Of a DNA stretch of 64,000 nt, positions 1 through 12,900 are shown piece by piece. The stretch's first letter is position 1, and each line of letters starts with the position of its first letter. Position numbers and translations under genes: made by a program. The DNA is from Argopecten irradians (Eukaryota > Mollusca > Bivalvia > Pectinida > Pectinidae), in the NCBI RefSeq assembly GCF_041381155.1, contig NC_091142.1, positions 8,303,340-8,367,339 of the forward strand. The letters run 5' to 3'. The notes beneath the pieces were generated by a model. The model was not told the origin of the DNA and searched no databases. It worked only from the letters and a program-made list of their open reading frames with translations.

Positions 1-1490
1 TTTTAACTATAACAAGAAAATAAAATTTTAGCTATAATAAATTTTAGCGATCAAGCTCTAAGGATATATATAGGATTCAACCTTTTCTCAATTTTTCGTG
101 GATCACATTTTCGCCATCATAGATCAATGTCCCACGAAATCGTGAAAATGTTATCCACGCGAAACTTTAATTATACCAACTATATGGTATCAAGGAGTTT
201 TTGAGTTTTGCTATCACATATAATATCTGTCATCAGTTTCCTAACATATAATATGATCAAGGAGAAATTAATATTTTTTTTTTAAATGAAAAAGGTGTTT
301 GTTATAACACTTTGTTGTTTGTAGTATTCATGTACAAGTTTTGTATTTATTCACTTATCAATCAGATTAAAATATTGACTCCACCTAAAAGAAGTTTCTT
401 TTTTTAATGTTATCGAAGTCTTTAGAACCTTTCCTTTTCCTTAATTTTGTGGTATAATCGAGTTTTGATGATTGGATTTAGGAACTTCAACTGACGATAA
501 GAAGCATGTTCAGCAGTTGATACTACGATATCGAGGAAAATGAATAGTTACATTGTACCAAAACAAAATTGAAAGTATAAAATTCCTGAAAGAATGTCAT
601 TGATCAGACTACCGCAATCGGGAACATTCGGCACTTTCCGTAAACTAGAAAGCCCGAGGAGTTCCGATTTCAGACTACCGTATAGTCGGTCGGTTAATTT
701 CATCGGGATGATATCTTCACGATGTCGCGGGTCGTCGCTATGATCACGAAAATTTGATCAATGAAATATTGCGAAATGGTTGAATACGTTAGAGTCAGCT
801 TCGTTATTAGTTCCGACCGCTAAAACTTTGACTCGCGAAAATATCCCGCTATACGGTATTTATCGTACTATTAAACACCGAACCATCATACACCGACTCT
901 CTATCAACAATTGTCTCTATTACATCACGTATACAAAGTAGGTGTTTTAAAAATAAATTTTTGCTTTAATTGATATTTTATTTATTCATTTCATCAATGA
1001 GATAATTACAGGCTTTGAAAACATGAATGCAATTATTTCTGTTAAAGTTTCTGACAAATTAATATATACATACGACTCTCTACAATTAGCTATAGTTTCA
1101 TAGCTGTTTGGTTTCGGGGATTAAATTAATCATTAAATTAAACTTTTTAAAGTCCTATCGCACTGAAGTTTCCCCATAATAATCTTTTGATTTCCTCCTT
1201 TTTCTTTTATTTCATCGATATCATTTTTAAGATGAATTTCAACCGGATATTCCATGAAGATTTTAATACCATCAGATGTTTCACTTTCAAAATAATGTAT
1301 CATTATCTTTATGCTCAAAGTTGAGTTTAACATTGTGACGTTGTAGTTTCATCTTTGATTCTACCAAAATATCAATACCAAAAACACTTCTTTGGTAATT
1401 TAAAACAGTTTTCTTAAAATATACACAACGGGAAATGAATTATACTCAAAATTTAATCTTTTAGATCAGATCATTTTCTGGGATATATAG
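1..1490. other. AT-rich intergenic DNA, no gene seen
   Basis: No exon-like reading frame with plausible splice sites was recognised on either strand. The longest open frames are about 60 codons and look random. A CpG-richer stretch at about 640-860 stands out against the AT-rich surroundings, but I cannot assign it a function. Confidence 0.5.
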
Positions 1491-1493
1491 TTT

Positions 1494-1885
1494 GTTTGTT
1501 TGTTTGATTAATTAACGTCCTATTAACAGCTATGGTCATGTAAGGACGGCCTCCCATGTATGCGGTGTGTTGCGTGTATGTTACAGATGCGAGGTGCGTG
1601 TTTTGGGAGACCGTGCGGTATATTCATGTTGTGTCTTCTTGTATAGTGGAACTGTTGCCCTTTTTATAGTGCTATATAACTGAAGCATGCCGACGAAGAG
1701 ACCAAGCAACGCACTCCACCCGGTCACATTATACTGACAACGGGTGAACCAGTCGTCCCACTCCCTGTTTGCTGAGCGCTAAGCAGGAGCAGAAACTGCC
1801 ATTATTATAGACTTTGTCTCGGCCAGGGGACAGAACCCAGAGCCTTCCTCACAGGGGCGAACGCTCAACTCAAGGCCAAAAGTGA
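1494..1885. mobile_element. SINE-like dispersed repeat with tRNA-like end
   Basis: The left end reads GTTTGTTTGATTAATTAACG and continues into a module with complementary ends (CGTCC ... GGACGG). The right end, read on the - strand, has GGGTTCTGTCCCCTGGCCGA preceded by a GAGCGTTCGCC-like stretch, which resembles the T-arm/B-box side of a tRNA-derived SINE. The left module recurs at 22,143-22,186 with a different downstream sequence, so the family appears modular. I recall this type of repeat as abundant in scallop genomes. There is no open reading frame, so it would be non-autonomous. The exact borders are uncertain. Confidence 0.6.
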
Positions 1886-2613
1886 GGCGGTGCCAAGGGA
1901 TATCTAGAGAAGGATAGATACATGAACTTCAAGGAAACAGTAAAACAATTTTCTAACCTCCGGTAGACTTCGCTCTGAAAATACATACACTTTGTAGTAT
2001 ATATACAATATATAACGCAGCGTAGGGATTTGGTACCAAGGCAGGTAATCCAGTCCATAAAAACCACATAAATTATTTAGGGAACAAAATATATGTTTGG
2101 CTCGAAGCTGTATATTGGGGAAATTAATGAAAGCCCCAAGCTATAGTTGAATTGTTCTCGTAAATTAACCTCGGTAGGCTAATCACATTTTAACACCTCA
2201 CAAATAAAGTCCCGGATGTAAACAGATGTGTATTTAACTATCACAGTGTCTATTTTGCGCTTCAACGATGTTTCATTGCGGTATTTAGCGATCCCTGTAC
2301 TGTTACATGGACTAATGGAATGATACAGCTGTTCTCTGTCTTAAACAGCCATCACATCGTAATACTGTGTAATTATCCTAGCGATTCACAATGAAATGTC
2401 ACCAGCACTTCTAACTGCCAAGTCGTTCATTCTCCACTAATTTGCATGTTTTCAGAAATGAAAACATAAAATATGAAAATTGAAAACAAAGTTCTTATGT
2501 ATTGTCATTTGTTTGGCAAATATCTCTACTTTTTAAATCCAAAAGGGCTGGCTCTTATCTTTACTCAAAGAAAAGTTATAATTGTTACAGTCAACCATCA
2601 TAATTTGGTAAAG

Positions 2614-4616
2614 AACAGATACGTGACTTTGTTAAAATGAACTAAATTGAGGTTTGTCATTAGAAATGCCACAAAATATACATTTTAACTAAATTTTGGT
2701 TTGGTTTTGGACTTTTCTTTCCATTCAAAGCCATTTGTCCGTCTCAAAAGCAACTTGTCTTTATCAATTGCAGTTATGAAAAGTTCATTTGTGAATATTG
2801 GTTTGTATGATTCATAAGTGTGTTCGAATAGTTTCATATAAAAATAGTACCAAAGTATTTTGTTTTTATATTTTTCCTTATTATCAAACTGTACCTTTAT
2901 CTGCATCAGTACATGTCAGTAATTTTGTATTTGTATAAATCACAAATTACTCTATAGGACATTAAAATCCTGCTTTAAACAGTAACGTATATGTTACAAC
3001 ATACTTAATATATGACTGTAGAAATCTGACAGGATTATTATGTTTTTCTATTTCATAAATTCGTCAAAATGCATCAAAGAAAACGTACTTATCAGCGGTT
3101 TCACTTCTCTGCAATACTTTAGATGATTTTTGCCTAAATTAGCAGCGATAACGTATCTGTTCTCTTGGTATAGGTCTTTATGAAGTATTAGAAAATAAAC
3201 GAATTCAATAACACGAATCTGCTTCAAAACTTGTAGTAAAAAATACAACATCGAAATTATCAAACGATAGATCAAAACTACTGAGTGGCGTCGATGAAGG
3301 GATGATTATGTTTGTACTATATCGGTAACGTATCTGTCTACACCGATTCCCATTGACTGCGAATGGTTTCGGCGTTCTTGTCATTTAATTGGGAAAAAAA
3401 ACGACTCGCAAGGCTGACAGGTAGATGTGATAACTCAGGATAAACAGTTCGTCTAATATTATTGGCCAACGAAACCTCACTTGTCCTTTGTTGATGTTTT
3501 GTGACATGAGGAAAAGGAATAATTCATTGTCATTGTCCTCGCCTTCCTTCACCTGAGAAACGTATCAGTCTCCGTCATACTTGATTGCCACAAACAACCC
3601 TAAACTTACATTTTCTGACCATATCTAGTCTGAAACAAATTGCTACAAATGAAACCAAGTTCACTCAAATTAAGGTTTACGTACAAAAGTACAGATCCGT
3701 TACCAAATATGACAGGTACGTTACCAAATAAACAGATACGTTATTTCATGTTTATATATCACATTACCGTATCATTAGTATAACAAACATTCTAACAATA
3801 TCTGGCTATAAAATGTATTTGAATTAGTCGATGTAACAGTATTTTTATTGGTTTTACACTAAATATTAGAGTTAACGGTACATCTTTTATCAAACAGATA
3901 CATGATCTTTTATACCAGATACGTTACTATTTTGATATGTGATTTATACATTTAACAATTAATTATATACCTAATAGCTTAATCAATACAGCTAACTAGT
4001 GTTAGGAATCACGTGATTATTATCAGAAATGTATATATATGTTACTATGTACAGGTATATACTAAAGGAAAGTAAAGGTTTTTCTTATTTCGAGTTTCCC
4101 AACACTGGCAACACAACGAATCTTCCCGCTTGTAAACTATTGACAAACTCTCGGACACTTGCCACGTGGTTAAGCTAATTTCAAATGTTTTATGACAAGC
4201 GTGAGAATTTCTGTCGATATGGGTATTTTTCCATAACGTATCTGTTGGTAACGTACTGGCCGACACAAACCCCTCTCATCATTTAAATGACACCGTGTGA
4301 CTTGTCGACCAAACCACAAACATTGTAACACTAAGTATTATATACTTTTCAAACTGTGATGTGAATTTATCTCTGTGGGAAAGTGGCATCTTAGGTAATC
4401 AAGTACATAGTAGTAACGTATCTGTTGATGTCGTTGCGTAACATGTATATTTTCAAGATTAGATCGCACCTGTCCATTTAATTGTTAATGAATGTGTCCT
4501 TGTCATAAAGGTAAAAGTTAGTATACATATTAAAGTACATTATCACGAAAAAAACGTGGACATTTAAAAATACATTAATTGTGTACATGATTTTATTTGT
4601 TTGTAACGTATCTGCC
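2614..4616. repeat. Dispersed 13-bp motif cluster (TAACGTATCTGTT)
   Basis: The motif TAACGTATCTGTT or a one- to three-base variant occurs about twelve times in 2 kb and is not tandem. Forward copies start near 2983, 3149, 3326, 4234, 4414 and 4604. Reverse copies (AACAGATACGTTA) start near 2614, 3691, 3711, 3731, 3893 and 3915. Half copies lie at about 3558 and 4249. Sequence between the copies is not conserved, so this does not look like a decayed tandem array. Several neighbouring forward copies are 166-190 bp apart. No gene was recognised around it. Confidence 0.75.
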
Positions 4617-4619
4617 AAC

Positions 4620-5195
4620 ATAGTTTGTGACAATGATAAAATGAGTTATATAAAAAATATCTAAGCATTTTGTGTGCCAATACTTGTCTATTCTCATTGC
4701 GTATGCTAATATCTATGATATGATAGAAAAAAATGTAACATTTACCCATTTCCTTCGTCACAGTTGATTTACGAAATACATTATAGCTTAAGAGGACAGT
4801 CGAAATTCGTCACGAGAGCCATATTTAATGTGATGATGAGAAAAATCTTAATTGGTCAGAGGAACAACACTTGATTATTTTCGAAGATCAATCAATATAT
4901 TTTACGTGTGAAACAAACATGATATACAAACATGGTTTTTAAGTCCCGATATTGATAGAGGACACTTAATAATGGAATTTGTACATTTAGTGGAGAATGA
5001 ACGATCAACGATCTAGATTGATTTTCAAAAACTTCTCTTTGTCACTAAACTAATTAAGTATATCGATTGACAGATGCAGCTGAGCAAAACATTAAACGTA
5101 GATTTGTTTTAATTATCAATGGTAATTAAGCACTGATAACTCTCAAAAAGGCTTCATTTGAAGCAAACTCTAAACATCCGTTCTGAGTACTATAC
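4620..5195. other. AT-rich DNA, nothing recognised
   Basis: No coding, RNA or repeat signal could be supported in this stretch. Confidence 0.4.
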
Positions 5196-5199
5196 TGGG

Positions 5200-5405
5200 A
5201 TCCTACCAGTAGTCGTAACGGAACAGTAGTCGTGATTGTGTGCATATTCTACTGTGCGTCCAGATTTCCGAATGTCTGGAGCTGTTGAAGAATACTTCAA
5301 GATGGTGTTATTTTGTTTATGTGGAAAATAATGTGTTTCGTGAGATGCAAACAATTAATTTTTCCTAAATCACGACTTTTGTTCCTTCACGACTACTAGT
5401 ATAGT
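5200..5405. mobile_element. Short inverted-repeat element (MITE-like)
   Basis: The left arm contains CAGTAGTCGTAACGGAACAG followed by TAGTCGTGATT. The right arm is its approximate reverse complement (AAATCACGACTTTTGTTCC, then TTCACGACTACTAG). The arms are nearly 40 bp long and roughly 80% complementary over a total of about 205 bp. There is no coding capacity, as expected for a non-autonomous DNA transposon. Confidence 0.55.
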
Positions 5406-5438
5406 TTGCAATTTAAGTAAGATTTTTATGTAAATGTA

Positions 5439-6853
5439 CAGGGTGTCCAAAAAAACATGTCCCAAATTTGACGCTTTATTAAAATTGTTATAATAGCTGG
5501 AAGAATTCGATGTTTATATACCATAAGAAAGGTAATGATCAGCTCTGTATAACGATATAGAACAACCCGGCAAAATATCTTTTTGTTATGTCACATTTTT
5601 CTAATTTTGCGATTTGTTCAGAAAATTGATAACTTTCTGTCAAAGAATGTGTTCAAGTTGTCCGCCCTTCTTTTCGATGCCTGAATTATGTCCCTGAAAT
5701 TCCTCACCACCTCCCTGCGTGTGTCTGGCTAGATGTTCCTGCTCTCCTGATCTGTCTAAAAAATACAGATCCTTATATAACTATTTCGTGCAATAGAGAA
5801 TCTGACAACATTCCATCATTGGGTCATGTTCGGGTGACCTTTATACCACCTGTGCTTCAGATCAAGCATTTTTCTACACCTTGCTGTATCAATTGAAAAC
5901 GCCATTTCGTCCCATTATGCATACACATTTAGCTTTCTTGTGCTCTTTTGGCGAGATGACTACATACACGAAAATAATTTTGCCAGCTTTTTCAAACTAT
6001 TTCGTCCCTAAAATTCACTTTCAAGATTCTGGAGGCAGCAATTTGATTGGTCATTCCCAAAGGTCTTCAGAACATGGTCCCTAATGGGATGTTGTCAGAT
6101 CCTCTTAATATACGTAGTGATAATAAGGACCAGTAATTTAATTAGATTGCTGATCTCCCTGGTGATGGCAGTTTTGATTTCTTGGAGATTATATGGAGGA
6201 GGAGTATCAACACGGTTCTTGAGGTATCCCCAAAGGTTCTAATGGGTTCAGGTCCAGAGAATTAGGAGCCCAATCAATGTCAGCACGACATAATACCACT
6301 GTCTTTCAGGTGTAGCAGTACAGATATTTTATATGGTGTCAGTTTGAGATTAAATTTCAGCATCCTTGGTACTTAGATGTTGGAGTACCTTTCTGATGGA
6401 CCTCTGTGGCGTTTCCTCTGTGATGTCTTCACTTGACTGATGTTCTTGTTACACCTAGCAAACATCCATCCACCACTGCTTCCTTTCCTGCTATCGGTGG
6501 CATATTCATGAGCTTCGAATTTTGATGCAATTCTGTAAATCTGCTTCCTGGAGACGGACTGCATACCTGGGTGAGGTTTTTATAACTTTTCGGTCCTATA
6601 ATAGAGTTCAATAATTTCAGTTTGAATCTTAATGTTGCTGGAAAGTCACCATCATCGATAACGTCATCATTTCTATCATGTCATCACCATACGTAATGAC
6701 GATGTAATCAGTACATGTGTACCAAATAAAGTTAAACTAGGATACTCCTGCTTTCCAAAACATTTTGAATTTTCGAAAAATAGAAAGAAAAAAATGTTTA
6801 GTATCGAAACAGTTATAACCTGTCAAATTCAGAGCATATTTTGGCACACCCTG
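5439..6853 (-). mobile_element. Degenerate Tc1/mariner-family transposon
   Basis: The terminal inverted repeats begin CAGGGTGTCCAAAAA at the left and, reverse-complemented, CAGGGTGTGCCAAAA at the right; both arms continue to a shared AATTTGAC. A TA dinucleotide precedes the left end, as expected for this superfamily. The - strand carries transposase remains: near 6,240-6,275 it reads DIDWAPNSLDLNPLEP, the catalytic-region signature (usually W-P-x-x-S-P-D-L-N-P-I-E) of IS630/Tc1/mariner enzymes. A frameshift follows, and a continuation resembling GYLKNRVDTPPP can then be read. Near 6,480-6,600 there is a helix-turn-helix-like N-terminal remnant (VSRKQIYRIASKFE). Frameshifts and stops throughout mean the copy is dead. 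Confidence 0.8.
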
Positions 6854-6902
6854 AATATACCATATTGTAGATTATTGTCGCGGATCAAACTTCACAAACG
6901 AT

Positions 6903-7254
6903 CGGATTGAGTCATTCTGACACAATAGAACCACGACCCAAATCTCCATGAAGTAAATACAGTAGAAAACTCATATTTGTTCACAATTTTCAATACAATT
7001 TAATTGTAGAAGCATCTATATTTCAATTCATGTACTTCAATTACCATTGCGAAATACAATTATAGATATTACTATTTTCAAAAATTATGTGTCGGTGTCG
7101 ACTTGAGTTAAAAATTGTATATCAAATTCAAAGAAGGAATATACGAGTTGTATTTACATGTATACGATTTCGATGGAATTCCGAAACTGTGTTATTCGCT
7201 TTAGTTTGTTTTTTGGAAATCTGGAAAGACAAACCATCTTTCATCAGGTTTGTG
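6903..7254. repeat. Direct repeat, left copy (LTR-like)
   Basis: This 350-bp block is repeated in the same orientation at about 7,779-8,133. Shared landmarks are TATTTGTTCACAATTTTCAA, CTTACCATTGCGAAA-type sequence, GTGTCGGTGTCGACTTGAGT, GATTTCGATGGAATTC and CTTTCATCAGGTTTGTGA. The two copies flank about 520 bp that includes a retroelement-like coding remnant, so old long terminal repeats are a reasonable reading. I did not find a primer-binding site or polypurine tract. Confidence 0.6.
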
Positions 7255-7419
7255 ACCAAAGGCGAGAAGGTGATCAACACCCTAACAGGCAATAAATGCA
7301 TTCTTGATGTGGAAGAGACATGGCAGCTGAGGGTGAACATAGGAGAAAAGTTGGTAATCCAATACGTACTATAGACCAGCTTACTTCCTGATTCCGTGAT
7401 GTGGTCTGCCGTATCAAGG

Positions 7420-7695
7420 CAGATAATTGCCATTGAGATTACCGTTACCCATGAAGAGCGATGGAATCAGCAATGGTATTGGAACAGTACAAAAAACGAT
7501 GGTGGCGTACTTACCTAATCCCGATGGAAGCACAATGTAGGCTGCAGTGGTTACCGTCACGCTCGGTCTAGACAGCACTATAGACCCAGGGAGCAGTCGG
7601 GAAGGCAGAGAAGACGGCAGTACGCAGACTAGCAGAGGCTGCAGAACGTGCATTCTGCTGGCTGTGGAACAGACGTGAGAAGGACTGAAATTCGA
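7420..7695 (+). pseudogene. Retroelement-type ORF remnant
   Basis: On the + strand a frame around 7,425-7,450 reads IIAIEITVTHEERW. After frameshifts, 7,610-7,682 reads AVRRLAEAAERAFCWLWN and then RREKD before a stop. I recall proteins with a VELTVPWEE-like stretch and a later AVRRLAEAAERAS-WLW-like stretch as C-terminal parts of transposable-element proteins in fishes and molluscs. The match is from memory and the family name is uncertain. At least two frame breaks lie between the segments, so it cannot be functional. The flanking 350-bp direct repeats support a retroelement origin. Confidence 0.5.
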
Positions 7696-7778
7696 AGCCA
7701 TCGATTGACAAGTAATGAGTCGACCCACCATTACGAGGACGATCCGGGACAAGGGTTGGGAGAAGTAACAAAAAGATA

Positions 7779-8133
7779 GAATTGAGCCATTTTGACATAA
7801 TAGAATTACGATCCAAATGGTCAGTGAAACAAACAGATTAGAGACTCTGTATTTGTTCACAATTTTCAAGACAATTCTACTTTGGAAGTATCTATATTTT
7901 CGATTAATGCATTGTGCTTACCATTGCGAAACACAAGTATAGATATTATTAATGGGTTTTTTTCATGAAATGTGTGTCGGTGTCGACTTGAGTTAGAACA
8001 TTGCACGTTAAGTTCAAAGTAAGAAAATGTGCGAGTTTTATTTATAAGATTTCGATGGAATTCTAGCTAAAACTGTACCATTCGCTTTAGTTTGCTTCTG
8101 CAAATCTGAAAAGACAAACTATCTTTCATCAGG
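7779..8133. repeat. Direct repeat, right copy (LTR-like)
   Basis: This is the second copy of the block at 6,903-7,254, in the same orientation and visibly diverged by substitutions and short indels. It ends with the shared CTTTCATCAGGTTTGTGA. About 95-120 bp of its left half reappears in inverted orientation at 9,130-9,250. Confidence 0.6.
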
Positions 8134-8162
8134 TTTGTGATATTTCTATTTTCAAGAAATTT

Positions 8163-8256
8163 GTCTCAGCACAGGCTTTTGACTCGATATCAATTATATG
8201 TATATATAGAGAAATATATTTATGTAAGACGCAGAGACAAAAGCCTGTGGTGTCAG
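8163..8256. mobile_element. Tiny inverted-repeat element or hairpin
   Basis: CAGCACAGGCTTTTGACTC at the left pairs with GAGACAAAAGCCTGTGGTG at the right, about 55 bp apart, with an AT-rich centre. It could be a very short MITE or a remnant. Nothing else recognisable lies between 8,256 and 9,130. Confidence 0.4.
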
Positions 8257-9129
8257 TTCATTTAGAATTTTCGTCGTATCTCGCATACCAAGATATGTCT
8301 TTTATAGAATGTATAGTAGCGTACACCTAAATATCAATGATGAATTAATCTGCTGTCGTGCGTCTTCCGACACTCGCACAAACATGGCTTAATACGATCG
8401 ATTTCCGTGTTTTGTGTCTTAACAATATGTAAACGGAAGGTATATAAGTGTACCACTTCATAGTCATCGCTAATTAAACAATCGCCATGCCTAAACACAC
8501 TGGATTGTCTGCATTATTTGAGCTTTATTTTCAAGTATAAATTGCTTAATTACGTTTTCACAACTACGTTTTTGAGATCCATGTAGAACTGCTAGACACA
8601 ATATAATGTCGCATAGCCGTTTATTTTTGCGGGTCAAAATTTTCGCAATTTGGACTAAAAACTAGAAAGCGAAAATTTGTGAATTACTTGAGTTGACAAT
8701 TTCTGATTTTATGGTATCATAATATGTACAGTATATAGTAATGTGTTGTTATTATAATACTCATTTGGTGTTGTGACTTAATTAGCATTTGTATATCTAC
8801 AGCGACGGTAACTTAGAGAAAGAAAGTGGATGTTTACTATTTTTTATTTTACTTCATATAAAACCATACAGATTCTCTAAAGTATGTCATGAAGTAAAAC
8901 TAGGGAAGTCTAAATGCCACCAACCTACAAATCTGATAAACTCGTTGTAAAGTCGATTCAAAATGCGTAGTATTGGTATCAGTGAAGCGAAGTGTACATT
9001 GGGTATTCTGTATATGCATATTACAGAGTTATCTGCACTTGGGGTAGGTATTGATTGTGACGTCATGTGTTTGCGAGCGACGGTCCTACTTTTCGGAGAA
9101 AACGGCGTGAATTTCGCCCACAAAAAAAA

Positions 9130-9250
9130 CAACGTTAGTAATATCTAAATTTGTATTTCGCAATGGAAGCACAATGCATTAATCGAAATACAGATGCTTC
9201 TGAAGTAGAATTATCTTGAAAAATGTGAACAAATACAGAGTCTCTACTCA
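9130..9250. repeat. Inverted partial copy of the LTR-like repeat
   Basis: Read on the - strand, this stretch reproduces GACTCTGTATTTGTTCACA, AATTCTACTT, GATTAATGCATTGTGCTT and CCATTGCGAAATACAA from the repeat at 7,779-8,133. It then diverges near 9,135. It shows that the repeat family inserted or rearranged more than once here. Confidence 0.6.
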
Positions 9251-9654
9251 AATAATATTTACATTTCCACTGCAGTCACAGAAAACGGCTGCTCCATCAT
9301 TGACGACAACGAATGATTATGCAAAATCCCTTGTTATTTCAGCATAAAATTGTAAAAAAATGTAAATATAAGTATTGGACGTTTTTCAGTTAGCATCATA
9401 GCCAAAATGAATGCCAATTGGTCAGAGGCAAATCCAAGCGCGCTTCACAGAATTTGACGTTCAATGCTTTTAAAAATGACGTCACAATGGATACCTTCCC
9501 GCAAGGGAGCTAACTCTGTAATATGTTAAGACGGAATACCGTCGGTATAACTTGTGTACAGTCGGAGAGTGTGTACAATTTGTACCACTTGTATACAGTC
9601 TCTATCCTTCGATGATGAGTAAGTTTTCATCGGTGTACAGCTGGTACCATTGTT

Positions 9655-9895
9655 CATGTATTACATGCATACATTGGCATAGTACCACCAATACGGTCTA
9701 AAACTCTCACATTAGATCGTCATGAAGATATACAGGATTTGGCTAGCTAAAAATACATGTGTCTACAGTACAAAGTGATTACGACAAACCAAGAAAAGTT
9801 CTTTGTTCTAAATTTATTGTCGAGATATAAAATATTGGTTATTTAGGGAATCTCCTGTTTTAGAGCAGGTGTCTGTGACTTGAGTTATTGCCATA
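9655..9895. repeat. Left flanking repeat of the 10-13 kb minisatellite
   Basis: Shares an ordered series of blocks with 13,140-13,462: a TACATTGGCATAGTACCACC-like block, GATCGTCATGAAGATA, TACAGTACAAAGT, GGTTATTTAG and CAGGTGTCTGTGACTTGA. One block of about 35 bp (AACCAAGAAAAGTTCTTTGT) is in the opposite orientation in the right-hand copy. Just to the left, at 9,580-9,600, a degenerate minisatellite unit (CCACTTGTATACAGTC) is visible. Confidence 0.6.
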
Positions 9896-9999
9896 CCAGT
9901 ATAGTACATGTTTACGTCCTGAACCCATACTCGCTCTATACAGCTGTAAAATGTCTGTTCTATGTGAGGAGTGCTATTGGGTTTAATATTGTAGTACTA

Positions 10000-12900
10000 T
10001 TCGTTACCATTCGTTGTACAGTCGGTACTTGTACAATATATACTGTATGTAGTTACCATTGAGTTAAAAGTTGTAGTACCATTTATATACTTTTGGTAGC
10101 AATGGTTGTACAGTCGGTACCATTGGCTGTACAGTCGGTACCATTGGTTGTACAGTCGGTACCATTTGTTGTACAGTCGGTATCATTGGGTATACAGTCG
10201 GTACCATTGGTTGTACAGTCGGTACCATTGGTTATACAGTCAGTACCATTTGGTTTATAGTCAATACCATTGGTATACAGTCGGTACCATTGGTATACAA
10301 TCGGTACCATTGAGTATACAGTCGGTACCATTGGTATACAGTCGGTACCATTAGACATACAGTCGGTATCATTGGTTGAACAGTCAGTACCATTGGTATA
10401 CAGTCGGTACCATTGGTATACAATCGGTACCATTAAGTATACAGACGGTACCATTGGTATACAGTCGGTACCATTGGTATACAGTCGCTACCATTGTGTA
10501 TATAGTCGATACCATTGAGTATACAGTCGATACCATTGAGTATACAGTCGGTACCATTGGGTATACAGTCGGTACCATTGTGTATACAGTCGGTACCATT
10601 GGGTATACAGTCGGTACAATCGAGTATACAGTCTGTACAATCGAGTATACAGTCGTTACCATTGGCATACAGTCGGTACCATTGGTATACAGTCGGTACC
10701 ATTGGTATACAGTCGGTACCATTGGGTATACAGTCGGTACCATTGGTATACAGTCGGTACCATTGTGTATACAGTCGGTACCATTGGGTATACAGTCGGT
10801 ACAATCGAGTATACTGTCGGTACAATCGATTATACAGTCGGTACCATTGTGTATACAGTCGATACCATTGGGTATACAGTCGGTACAATTGGTATACAGT
10901 CGCTACCATTGTGTATATAGTCGATACCATTGAGTATACAGTCGGTACCATTGTGTATATAGTCGATACCATTGAGTATACAGTCGGTACCATTGGTATA
11001 CAGTCGCTACCATTGTGTATATAGTCGATACCATTGAGTATACAGTCGGTACCATTGGTATACAGTCGCTACCATTGTGTATATAGTCGATACCATTGAG
11101 TATACAGTCGGTACCATTGGTATACAGTCGCTACCATTGTGAATATAATCGATACCATTGAGTATACAGTCGGTACCATTGGTATACAGTCGCTACCATT
11201 GTGTATATAGTCGATACCATTGAGTATACAGTCGGTACCATTGGTATACAGTCGCTACCATTGTGAATATAATCGATACCATTGAGTATACAGTCGGTAC
11301 CATTGGTATACAGTCGCTACCATTGTGTATATAGTCGATACCATTGAGTATACAGTCGGTACCATTGGTATACAGTCGCTACCATTGTGTATATAGTCGA
11401 TACCATTGAGTATACAGTCGGTACCATTAGTATACAGTCGGTACCATTGGGTATACAGTCGGTACCATTGGTATACAGTCGGTACCATTGGGTATACAGT
11501 CGATACCATTGTGTATACAGTCGGTACAATCAAGTATACAGTCGGTACAATCGAGTATACAGTCGGTACAATCGAGTATACAGTCGGTACCATTGGTATA
11601 CAGTCGGTCCCATTGGTATACAGTCGATACCATTTCAGTATACAGTCGGTACAATCGAATATACAGTCGGTACAATCGAGTATACAGTCGGTACCATTGG
11701 TATACAGTCGGTCCCATTGGTATACAGTCGATACCATTTCAAGTATACAGTCGGTACAATCGAATATACAGTCGGTACAATCGAGTATACAGTCGGTACC
11801 ATTGGTATACAGTCGGTCCCATTGGTATACAGTCGATACCATTTCAAGTATACAGTCGGTACAATCGAATATACAGTCGGTACAATCGAGTATACAGTCG
11901 GTACCATTGGGTATACAGTCGGTACAATCGAGTATACAGTCGGTACAATCGAGTATACAGTCGGTACCATTGGTATACAGTCGGTACAATCGAGTATACA
12001 GTCGGTACCATTTCAAGTATACAGTCGGTACAATAGAATATACAGTCGGTACAATCGAGTATACAGTCGGTACCATTGGTATACAGTCACTACCATTGTG
12101 TATACAGTCGATACCATTGGGTACACAGTCGGTACCATTAGACATACAGTCGGTATCATTGGTATGCAGTCGATACCATTGGGTATACAGTCGGTACCAT
12201 TGGTATACAGTCGGTACCATTGTGTATACAGTCGGTACCATTATGTATACAGTTGACACCATTGTGTATACAGTCGGTACCATTAGACATACAGTCGGTA
12301 CCATTGTGTATACAGTCGACACCATTGATTATACAGTCGGTACCATTGGTAAACAGTCGATACAATTGAGTATAGAGTCAGTACAATCGAGTTTACAGTC
12401 GGTACCATAGGTATACAGTCGGTACCATTGGTATACAGTCGGTACCATTGGTATACAGTTGGTACCATTGGTATAAAGTCAATACCATTGATATACAGTC
12501 GGTACCATTGGTATACAGTCGGTACCATTGGTATACAGTCGGTACCATTGATTATACAGTCGGTACCATTGTGTATACAGTCGGTACCATTGTGTATACA
12601 GTCACTACCATTGTGTATACAGTCGGTACCATTGTTTATACAGTCGGTACCATTGTGTATACAGTCGGTACCATTGGTATACAGTCACTACCATTGTGTA
12701 TACAGTCGATACCATTGGTATACAGTCGGTACCATTGGTATACAGTCGGTACCATTGGTATGCAGTTGGTACCATTGGTATAAAGTCGATACCATTGATA
12801 TACAGTCGGTACCATTGGTATACAGTCGGTACCATTGGTATATAGTCGGTACCATTAGACATACAGTAGATACCATTGTGTATACAGTCGGCACCATTGG

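Noticed and set aside
10083..12410. Long open frames (up to 356 codons) on both strands, reading VYSRYHW- or CIPMVPTVY-like repeats
   Set aside because: They arise because the 20/21-bp minisatellite unit rarely makes a stop. They occur in several frames and both strands with no start context, splice sites or non-repetitive sequence.
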